A DNA stretch of 64,000 nt from Prochlorococcus sp. AG-418-G23. GTDB taxonomy: Bacteria > Cyanobacteriota > Cyanobacteriia > PCC-6307 > Cyanobiaceae. The first letter of the stretch is position 1. Every line of letters starts with the position of its first letter. Below are positions 8,867 through 16,365 of this stretch, piece after piece. The notes beneath the pieces were generated by a model that was not told the origin of the DNA, made no database searches, and worked only from the letters and a program-made list of their open reading frames with translations. The stretch spans positions 1 through 64,000 of the forward strand of contig QCLY01000001.1 in NCBI GenBank assembly GCA_003214195.1. Reading direction: 5' to 3'. The translations under genes and the position numbers were made by a program.

Positions 8867-9023
8867 TAGCCTCCTCCTTATCTACAAAATTCCAAATATA
8901 TAAGATTTCTTCTTTTGTAATCTAGTAAGTTCATTTTTTATTATCTAAAATGGCAAAACATATTTGATAAATTTGATAATGCCTCTAAAAGGTGGCTTAT
9001 TTAATATTCAAAAATTTGAAAAC

Positions 9024-9125
9024 TTATCTCAAGTAACTAGACCCTCTATATGTAAGCTTTACTGTTTTCTCTTCTTGTTTCTTACAATATACAAATGACT
9101 TGCCATTAAAATACATGTTAACCAT
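9024..9125 (-). CDS. small DUF4278-like protein (33 aa)
   Basis: MVNMYFNGKSFVYCKKQEEKTVKLTYRGSSYLR*; LTYRGxxY is the DUF4278-type motif; manual translation. Confidence 0.5.
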   Translation of the reverse strand: MVNMYFNGKSFVYCKKQEEKTVKLTYRGSSYLR

Positions 9126-9144
9126 AATGCAGTTCCTAAAAATG

Positions 9145-9230
9145 CTCAAGTCCCCGTCCTATGACTTGAGTCGTACTGCGGTCTATCAGGTGGTAGATCG
9201 GACGATTATGTAGTGTTTACTACAATTTAT
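9145..9230 (+). ncRNA. candidate structured small RNA (strand uncertain)
   Basis: Perfect 8-bp inverted repeat CTCAAGTC (9145-9152)/GACTTGAG (9163-9170); second hairpin-like segment 9171-9205; TGTAGT-GTTT-ACTACA hairpin (9209-9224) followed by ATTTATTT; locally more GC-rich than its surroundings. Confidence 0.4.
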
Positions 9231-9261
9231 TTGTAGATTATTTGCACTTAACTGTCAACCC

Positions 9262-9408
9262 TTACGTGAAGCTAATCTTCAATTTAGACTTGGATGCTTC
9301 ATTTAAAAAATTCCTAAAAAGAATAAAACACAAATAAGTACGAGTAAATCCTATAAATACGAAAATAAACGCAAGAACAACACATATAGGGCAATGTGGG
9401 AATTCCAT
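9262..9408 (-). CDS. tentative small membrane protein (48 aa)
   Basis: MEFPHCPICVVLAFIFVFIGFTRTYLCFILFRNFLNEASKSKLKISFT*; CPxC plus TM. Confidence 0.35.
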   Translation of the reverse strand: MEFPHCPICVVLAFIFVFIGFTRTYLCFILFRNFLNEASKSKLKISFT

Positions 9409-9715
9409 TATTAGTTATCCAATATAAACTTCAACTGAGTTTCTGCACTTATAATATCGATTCTTCTTTGAAATGATTTCAACAATTTAATTATTTTTTT
9501 CAAAATCAAACCTTTTTTATTCTTGATAATAATATTATTTGTATAGTAAATTTATCAATGAGCAAAAATACTGACTCTGTTGATATAACTAAACTCTTGT
9601 AACGTAAATATACAATAATTAGCTAAAATTATATACTTAAAATTTTCTCTTAGTTTGCTTCACTTGTCATATTTCAAGGTAAGATTTTAATGGTGTTTCT
9701 TTGGAAGAGTTTCAC

Positions 9716-9740
9716 CAAGAGGGGCTATTTAGCCCCTTCT
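9716..9740 (+). terminator. GC-rich hairpin, putative transcription terminator or ncRNA 3' end
   Basis: AAGAGGGGC-TATTTA-GCCCCTTCTT in an AT-rich intergenic region; the T-tract is imperfect. Confidence 0.5.
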
Positions 9741-9865
9741 TCCCAATAATTATTTTACAGTCAACAATTAATCTGAAATTATATAGTTGAAACTCTCTTT
9801 TTTTTCACAGTAAAAAGATTTGTATCTGAAAAAACGATGACTCTTCTTATTTATTTAATCAGCTA

Positions 9866-9982
9866 ATGAATATTTCACCTCACCTTTTAATTGATGCTGT
9901 AATACTTAGTGCTGCACTTACAATTACTTTATTGTTAAGAGCTAAAGGTAATGCTGCCAGAAAAGAAAAAGAAAAAAACTGA
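9866..9982 (+). CDS. small membrane protein (38 aa)
   Basis: MNISPHLLIDAVILSAALTITLLLRAKGNAARKEKEKN*; one TM plus basic tail. Confidence 0.5.
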   Translation: MNISPHLLIDAVILSAALTITLLLRAKGNAARKEKEKN

Positions 9983-10004
9983 AGCTTGATAAAGCTAGAG
10001 AAAA

Positions 10005-10100
10005 ATGGGGGAAATTTATTGCTCAAGGGTGGAGGCAATCAAAGGTAGTTTGGTAAATAAATTAATGATGGAAAGTCAATCTAAACTCGAAGGAGATTGA
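10005..10100 (+). CDS. small hypothetical protein (31 aa)
   Basis: MGEIYCSRVEAIKGSLVNKLMMESQSKLEGD*; manual translation. Confidence 0.35.
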   Translation: MGEIYCSRVEAIKGSLVNKLMMESQSKLEGD

Positions 10101-10311
10101 TTGATTTTTTCTAGCAAATTGGTATCTCTTTCAACCAAAACTTAAAAAGTTTTTTAACTAATAAATAGGAGGCATTTTGTTTTTGGAATTTGAATCGTAT
10201 GCACCTTATATTTACTATCCACAAAATTTTTGAAGTAATTAAAATTCCTACATTATTTCTTCACTTTATGAATAAAACCAGATAGTGATAAATACAATAA
10301 AGTATTTATAA

Positions 10312-10323
10312 GGTATTAATACC
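10312..10323. promoter_or_regulatory. perfect 12-bp palindrome GGTATTAATACC upstream of the CP12-like ORF
   Basis: Sequence 10312-10323 is self-complementary and lies 15-20 nt upstream of the Shine-Dalgarno. Confidence 0.35.
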
Positions 10324-10357
10324 CTATGAATTTAAATTAGAAAGGAGGATAATAAAA

Positions 10358-10546
10358 ATGTTAGAGATTAAAGGAGGTTTTATGAAACTCACTACTCCAT
10401 TCACCGCTCTTAAAAACGCTACTTCAGATATTTGGAAAATGCATGATTTCAATTATGAATTGCCCAAAAAAGATGAAAAAGAATATTGGAATCAAGAATG
10501 CATAACTCATCCTACCAATAGTCATTGTAAGATTTATTGCGATTAA
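10358..10546 (+). CDS. truncated CP12-like small protein
   Basis: C-terminal KEYWNQECITHPTNSHCKIYCD has the CP12 C-terminal C-x8-C-(R/K)-x-Y pattern; strong SD at 10341-10348 and again at 10371-10377 before an in-frame ATG at 10382. Confidence 0.6.
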   Translation: MLEIKGGFMKLTTPFTALKNATSDIWKMHDFNYELPKKDEKEYWNQECITHPTNSHCKIYCD

Positions 10547-10632
10547 TATTTATCTTTTTTAGGTATTCTTACGCTTGATTTTTATATATCATCCGTACTA
10601 AATCATACGTAAATAGAAAGGAGGACAAACAA

Positions 10633-10734
10633 ATGACTAATTTAATTATAGAAATTCTATTTTGGGCAATTTTAATTTCTTACATAGGATTAAGATTTTC
10701 TCAAACTTGGGATGGCTACAAAAAACAGTATTAA
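10633..10734 (+). CDS. small membrane protein (33 aa)
   Basis: MTNLIIEILFWAILISYIGLRFSQTWDGYKKQY*; preceded by AAAGGAGG at 10617-10624. Confidence 0.55.
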   Translation: MTNLIIEILFWAILISYIGLRFSQTWDGYKKQY

Positions 10735-10746
10735 TTAGGAGGAAAG

Positions 10747-10836
10747 ATTAAACTTCAAGAACATTTCACAGTTCCAAACGAAGATCTTAGAGATCTAGAT
10801 TATGTAAAAATTAAAAGTCCTAGAAGAAACTTTTAA
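10747..10836 (+). CDS. tentative 29 aa ORF with ATT start
   Basis: AGGAGG at 10737-10742 then ATT AAA CTT..., IKLQEHFTVPNEDLRDLDYVKIKSPRRNF*; no ATG in the frame. Confidence 0.3.
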   Translation: MKLQEHFTVPNEDLRDLDYVKIKSPRRNF

Positions 10837-10963
10837 GAAAGAATATCAAGATTAACCAACGAAAGAAGATGCTTTAGTTCGTAGTAACTGAAGATTCATT
10901 AATCTTTTTTCAAAGCTTCCATATTCTAAAAGATACCTAAATGTATTTAATGAGAGGTGATTT

Positions 10964-11482
10964 ATGAATTTAAGATTCTTACCAATAACTATTTTTCGAG
11001 AGACTCCAAAAGTCACATTCTTTGATGCAGGTTTGGATTCATCTAATGGTTGTGATGTGGTAATTCATTCTGAAGAGGCCATTTCGCCTCCAAATGAATT
11101 TAATGATGAACAATATTACTTACACAATCATCAAACTGATTACAACTTAGTTGTTACTGGAAAAAGAACATTTATTTTAATAAATCCTTCGTGGGATGAA
11201 CCCCATCATGAAATTTTTTTAAATAGATCTATGGGGGCACTAGAAATTCCTATTGGGACCTATCACAGATCAATCTCAGGGGAAGAAGGTAGTGTTGTTT
11301 TAAATCAACCAAAAAGAGATGCATTTTTTGATCCCGCTAAAGAATTTATACCTCAAAAATTAGACAGAAAAAATTTAGTTAAAGCAAGAAAGAGTCAACC
11401 CGTTTATTGGTTTTACGAAAACAATCAAATTAAAAGAGTTTGTTTGAATCCTCTAGAAAACAAAGTTAAAGCAATTTCTTGA
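10964..11482 (+). CDS. cupin-like conserved hypothetical protein
   Basis: 172 aa; YYLHNHQTDYNLVVTGKRTFILINPSWDEPHHEIFLN...ALEIPIGTYHRSISGEEGSVVLNQ cupin-like pattern. Confidence 0.55.
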   Translation: MNLRFLPITIFRETPKVTFFDAGLDSSNGCDVVIHSEEAISPPNEFNDEQYYLHNHQTDYNLVVTGKRTFILINPSWDEPHHEIFLNRSMGALEIPIGTYHRSISGEEGSVVLNQPKRDAFFDPAKEFIPQKLDRKNLVKARKSQPVYWFYENNQIKRVCLNPLENKVKAIS

Positions 11483-11483
11483 T

Positions 11484-12377
11484 ATGGATAAAACACAAAA
11501 AGATATTTTACATAAAACTAATGATTTACAGAATCTGAATTTGATTGTTAATTCTGATTCCTATAAATTGGCTCATGAAGATTTTAACTTGCTCGGCAGA
11601 AATGAAATGCGTGGGGTCAGAATGATGCTTGAAATTACTAAACCAGATTTAATTCTTGAAGAAAATAAAATCCATTCAACAATAATAATTTTTGGAGGTG
11701 CAAATATTTCAAAAAAATCAAAAACAATAGAAAAGATTAACGAAGTACAACAGTTAATTGATATAAATCCTTCATCCAAGTTACTTAAACGAAATCTGAA
11801 TAGATTAAAAAATTTACTATTGATGAGTCACTTCTATCGATCCGCCAAGGAGTTTTCTAAACTAGTTTCAATTAATAATCAAAACAATAACATTAATTCT
11901 CATGTGATCATGACAGGTGGTGGGCCAGGGATTATGGAAGCTGCTAATAGAGGAGCATTTGAAGCAAATTGCAAATCTATAGGGTTAAATATAAGTCTCC
12001 CAAATGAACAAATTCCAAATGCTTTCATAACTCCTGGTCTTTGCTTTAAATTCAATTATTTTGCATTAAGAAAAGTCCATTTCGTCATGAGAGCAATCGC
12101 AGCTGTATTCTTCCCTGGAGGTTTTGGAACACTTGACGAATTATTTGAACTGTTAACACTCTGTCAAACAGGCATGAAAAATAAAATTCCAATAATCCTA
12201 TTTGGAAGAGAATATTGGGATAAGGTAATTAACTTCAAATATCTAGCTGATCTTGGGTTAATTTCGGATGATCACTTAAATCTTTTTGAATATGCAGAAA
12301 CTCCCTTAGAGGCCTGGGAAATTATCAAATCATCAAATATATCAGATAAGAATATTAATGAAGAAAAAAAGAATTAG
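11484..12377 (+). CDS. LOG family protein (TIGR00730-like, nucleoside 5'-monophosphate phosphoribohydrolase fold)
   Basis: GGGPGIMEAANRGA and PGGFGTLDELFELLT signatures. Confidence 0.85.
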   Translation: MDKTQKDILHKTNDLQNLNLIVNSDSYKLAHEDFNLLGRNEMRGVRMMLEITKPDLILEENKIHSTIIIFGGANISKKSKTIEKINEVQQLIDINPSSKLLKRNLNRLKNLLLMSHFYRSAKEFSKLVSINNQNNNINSHVIMTGGGPGIMEAANRGAFEANCKSIGLNISLPNEQIPNAFITPGLCFKFNYFALRKVHFVMRAIAAVFFPGGFGTLDELFELLTLCQTGMKNKIPIILFGREYWDKVINFKYLADLGLISDDHLNLFEYAETPLEAWEIIKSSNISDKNINEEKKN

Positions 12378-12463
12378 AAAAATTTTTCATATAAATAATG
12401 AAGAAATATCAAGCAAAATGACTCTGGAGATATGAAAAGAGGCAATTCAATCAAATATTTTTT

Positions 12464-12679
12464 TTACTTTTTATCTTTAAAGAAATAATGATTAATTAAA
12501 TTCCAACCCCCAACTATTAATGCAATCTTGATTAATCTTGCCCATCTAAATCCCTCTTTTATGACCTCTTTGTTTGAACCAACATCAGCAGAACTAAAGT
12601 CCAAGAAAATACCTAGGATGGCAGCTGTAATAAAAATAAAAATATATAATTTATTTTTTTTTAAATAATTTTTAATCAT
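12464..12679 (-). CDS. small hypothetical membrane protein
   Basis: 71 aa, two hydrophobic segments. Confidence 0.5.
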   Translation of the reverse strand: MIKNYLKKNKLYIFIFITAAILGIFLDFSSADVGSNKEVIKEGFRWARLIKIALIVGGWNLINHYFFKDKK

Positions 12680-12715
12680 GATTAAATTTAATTAGATTAA
12701 ATTTTTTAAATAATA

Positions 12716-13636
12716 TTATTTGATTGGGATGAATATTAAGGAATTTATTTTCCTTTTATATTTCCATTTCCAACTATAGGGTTTAAATGAATTTAAGTAA
12801 GCAAATTTATCATAATTATCTATAGATTTCTCAAGAGATTTATATCTCTCTAAATATCCAGGATGGGTGCTTTCCATATTAGTCTCAGTCTCTAATTTTT
12901 CAAATTCGGTGAGAAACTTAAGTTCTTTTAAACAAGTATCTTTAGGGAAACCTGCATTGATTAACATTTTCGCCCCTTCAAAATCAGCTTTTTTTTCAGA
13001 TTGTCTACTCAATTCCATTTCAACAAAATTTCTTTCTTCATTCTTATAATCTTCATTCTTATTATCTTCTTTATTGTTGTCTTTTTTTAAATAATTATTA
13101 TTCTCTATCTCTATGTTCTTTAAATTTTCAGATAATTTTATTGAATCATTTATGTGGCTATCGAAAATAACATGAGATATCTCATGTCCTATGGTACAAG
13201 CCAATAAATCTGTTTTTTCTCCATACGAACGAAATGTAGATCTACTTAACCAAACAATGCCTCTCCAAGCATAACCCTCTATTCCTCCATACAAATAAGC
13301 TTGTTTGCCAAGCTCATTAAGATTAATACCTCTTAGATTTTTATATTTTTTATATGGATTTAAATTATTGAAATACCAACACTCATCCTCTTTACATAAA
13401 TCTAGTTCTTTTGCCCTCCATGACATATATCTTCCATTAGCGATAGAAAATATTATTTCTTTATCACCCAAATTATTTTTAGCTGCAATTTTATTAACTA
13501 ATTTCTTTATAGTTTTATATTCTTTAGGCATAAAAAGAGTTGAATTATTTCTAACGAAATTAAAGACAAATATTAAAAACAAAAAAACAGGTAAACAAAT
13601 TATTATTTTATTTAAGATAGTTTTCTGATTTTGCAT
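12716..13636 (-). CDS. M48-family-like membrane metalloprotease
   Basis: TM at the N-terminus; TIGHEISHVIFDSH (HExxH) with downstream ELSRQSEKKADFEGAKML (Glu ligand region). Confidence 0.8.
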   Translation of the reverse strand: MQNQKTILNKIIICLPVFLFLIFVFNFVRNNSTLFMPKEYKTIKKLVNKIAAKNNLGDKEIIFSIANGRYMSWRAKELDLCKEDECWYFNNLNPYKKYKNLRGINLNELGKQAYLYGGIEGYAWRGIVWLSRSTFRSYGEKTDLLACTIGHEISHVIFDSHINDSIKLSENLKNIEIENNNYLKKDNNKEDNKNEDYKNEERNFVEMELSRQSEKKADFEGAKMLINAGFPKDTCLKELKFLTEFEKLETETNMESTHPGYLERYKSLEKSIDNYDKFAYLNSFKPYSWKWKYKRKINSLIFIPIK

Positions 13637-13710
13637 TTTATAGTATTAATTGAGTAAGACTTATGATTAATTCCATTTAACAAATCAATCTATTAGGATT
13701 CAATAAATAT

Positions 13711-14373
13711 TTAAATAATGACAAAAAGGGAACTATAAATTATAAAAAATATGATACAGATCCATAAATCAATATGTTTAATTTCCTTTGTTAATGAATC
13801 CCAAACTAAATAAGGATAAATTTGCCCAAGAATTATATGAAATCCCCATAACGCGATTGTTGAAAATATTCCAATCCTTGCAATTGTTGAACCTGATTCA
13901 TACAAATTTGAGAAATCAATACCTAAGCCTCTTATTAAGATTTCATATATTAAATCAACAATCACAATTAACATTACATATCCCCAGTTTTTAATCTTTA
14001 TAAAAAAAACAATAGGAAATAAAAAGGCTAACCAAGAAAATTTAGGAAACTTATAATCAACATACTCACTTCGATTTTTTCCAGATAAGCCATAACCTAA
14101 TAAAGGGACCCAATCCCAGAGATTTACAGGTACTCCATCTGGATCTGTGAGTGTCTGTTCTTTAACCGAACCTTTTACTTCAAAACCATTTTGAAATAAT
14201 AAGTCAATTTTTTTCATATTTCTTCTCATCCTATTACTTAAGCTTTTAAAAGATAATGTACTTTGATCTATCCCACTATCGGATATTTTATTAGTGTCAT
14301 TTGCAGGTTGTTGATTATCAAACTTATCGTTAGATTGGTAAGCTCTCAAATTTCCAGAATTCTTCTTAATCAT
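13711..14373 (-). CDS. hypothetical membrane protein
   Basis: 220 aa with several TM segments. Confidence 0.6.
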   Translation of the reverse strand: MIKKNSGNLRAYQSNDKFDNQQPANDTNKISDSGIDQSTLSFKSLSNRMRRNMKKIDLLFQNGFEVKGSVKEQTLTDPDGVPVNLWDWVPLLGYGLSGKNRSEYVDYKFPKFSWLAFLFPIVFFIKIKNWGYVMLIVIVDLIYEILIRGLGIDFSNLYESGSTIARIGIFSTIALWGFHIILGQIYPYLVWDSLTKEIKHIDLWICIIFFIIYSSLFVII

Positions 14374-14646
14374 TCAAATTAATTTAATAAATTGTTAACC
14401 TTAAGTTTATTAAAAATTTTTTAAATAATAATTAATAAATTTTGTCAACATAATAGTTCTACGAATAAAGCACCTAATGAAAAAAAATTAAAAAAAAAGA
14501 TAAGTATCTAGCGGTCTGTTTCTATTGTTTTTAAATTTATTTTTATACGGTAAATTAGATTAAATAAATTAGATGATTTGGATCTAACGAAAGATGAGCA
14601 AAGCTCACTCTATTCACACATCTTAACTTTCTTCTAAATAGTTGAC

Positions 14647-15105
14647 ATGAATGAGATTAACTACTGGCTAATGAAAAGTGAGCCTGACGCATACAGTATA
14701 GAAAATTTAAAAAATGATGGTGTAACTTTATGGGATGGGATAAGAAATTATCAGGCTCGTAATTTCATGAGAAACATGAAAAAAGGAGATAAAGTCTTTT
14801 TCTATCATTCAAACTGCATGCCTCCTGGAATAGTTGGGCTTATGGAGGTAATAGATTTAAATATTATAGATCCTACTCAATTTGATAAAAATTCAAAGTA
14901 TTTCGATCCAAAATCTAAAACTGACAATCCAAGATGGGATTGTGTAAAAGTAAAATATATATCTAAGTCAAAACAGATTCTGAGTTTACCTGAATTAAAA
15001 GTTTTATTTAGTGAGGATGAATTATTAGTCGTAAAAAAAGGGAATAGATTATCTATTCTTCCTGTCCCTAATGATATTGCAAAATTACTATTAGAAAAAT
15101 TATGA
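14647..15105 (+). CDS. EVE domain-containing protein
   Basis: YWLMKSEPDAYSIENLKNDGVTLWDGIRNYQARNFMRNMKKGDKVFFYHSNCMPPGIVGLMEV. Confidence 0.9.
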   Translation: MNEINYWLMKSEPDAYSIENLKNDGVTLWDGIRNYQARNFMRNMKKGDKVFFYHSNCMPPGIVGLMEVIDLNIIDPTQFDKNSKYFDPKSKTDNPRWDCVKVKYISKSKQILSLPELKVLFSEDELLVVKKGNRLSILPVPNDIAKLLLEKL

Positions 15106-15111
15106 AAGATT

Positions 15112-15363
15112 TTATTTTTTAAAATTCATTGAAAACATATTTCCAATATAGAGTCTGGTTAAGTCCCTACTTTGAAAACCTTTTTGCATTAAGAAACCTG
15201 CAATTGCAGCTTGTATTATCCTGTATTGATCCCAATTAGGATGTTCATCTACAAATTTTTTCATTGCCTTTTGAAGGTTTTCTTGGAGTTCACATTTGAA
15301 ACTAATTACTTCTTCTTTATTATTTAAAACTACTTGATTTGCTTCACAATTTAATTTTTGCAT
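15112..15363 (-). CDS. DUF2811 family protein
   Basis: ELQENLQKAMKKFVDEHPNWDQYRIIQAAIAGFLMQKGFQSRDLTRLYIGNMF. Confidence 0.75.
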   Translation of the reverse strand: MQKLNCEANQVVLNNKEEVISFKCELQENLQKAMKKFVDEHPNWDQYRIIQAAIAGFLMQKGFQSRDLTRLYIGNMFSMNFKK

Positions 15364-15559
15364 ATCTAAAAATTTCTCTAAAAATAAATACTACAAGACT
15401 TAGTTTTCTTCAAAATTTCAAAATCGTCAAGCGGTGTTAATTTAATACAGTCTCAAGTAATAGAATAATGAGATTTAAGTCATCACAGGGGGTACTAAGA
15501 AAACCATTTTTTAATAAATAAGCTTTTATAAAATATGAAGAATTATATAAAATCAACAG

Positions 15560-15612
15560 TTTTCCACAAACTGTAGTTCAACCTTAATTTTGTAAAAACT
15601 TACTGTGGAAAA
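15560..15612. promoter_or_regulatory. inverted pair of DnaA-box-like 9-mers
   Basis: TTTTCCACA at 15560-15568 and TGTGGAAAA at 15604-15612, intergenic. Confidence 0.4.
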
Positions 15613-15675
15613 GTTGTGAAAAAATTTTTTGGCTTCGGGGAAATAATTTTCAAAATTTCCAATTTTATTTATCTT

Positions 15676-16053
15676 TCAATCCATTGATTCCCACATTTGT
15701 TTTATTTCATTTAATAAATTTTGTGCTAATGGTATCGGCCAATACATTTCGAAAGAGCGAGTTTGATCTTGGCTTTCAAAAACAAATCTTAAACTCCATT
15801 CACTTTTTTTTCCTTCTAACTCAATATACCAAGGTAGTTGTTCTAGTTGTAAAGTAATTGACTCCTCATCCATTAGATCATTCTTTATACCTAATAGTTG
15901 TTCATTAATTCTTAAAAGTAAAAGATAAAGTGAATGAAATTCACTTTTTTGCAACTCAATTGACCAATGATCAACGCCAATCAAAAAACAAAATTTGCCT
16001 TTTTTATAATCTTTAAGTAATCTCCACCTTTTCTGGTCTTTTACCAAAATCAA
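15676..16053 (-). CDS. DUF1818 family protein
   Basis: [46 protein letters not shown]...[22 protein letters not shown]. Confidence 0.8.
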   Translation of the reverse strand: MILVKDQKRWRLLKDYKKGKFCFLIGVDHWSIELQKSEFHSLYLLLLRINEQLLGIKNDLMDEESITLQLEQLPWYIELEGKKSEWSLRFVFESQDQTRSFEMYWPIPLAQNLLNEIKQMWESMD

Positions 16054-16286
16054 CCTGGAAGTAAATCTGGTTGGTCTTGTTCGTCGCTTAGCTCAATAAT
16101 TGACCTCTGAACAGGTTTAATAGTTGACTCTTCTAACAAACCATCAAAATCATCAAATCGTCTTTGTTTGGCTCTAAAAGCAATTTTCACAGTAGTTAAG
16201 TATCTATTAGTTGATTTTCGTATTAAACTTTCACCTCTTTTCGCAAGATCATTAGCGTCAATACCTGAGTTACTTGATATGTTCAT
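16050..16286 (-). CDS. rpoZ: DNA-directed RNA polymerase omega subunit
   Basis: [45 protein letters not shown], cyanobacterial RpoZ. Confidence 0.9.
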   Translation of the reverse strand: MNISSNSGIDANDLAKRGESLIRKSTNRYLTTVKIAFRAKQRRFDDFDGLLEESTIKPVQRSIIELSDEQDQPDLLPG

Positions 16287-16365
16287 TAAAGAATTTTTTT
16301 TACTATAAAATGTATTTTACAGCTTATTTAACCAAATCAAAACATAAATTACAAAAAGAACTTAA

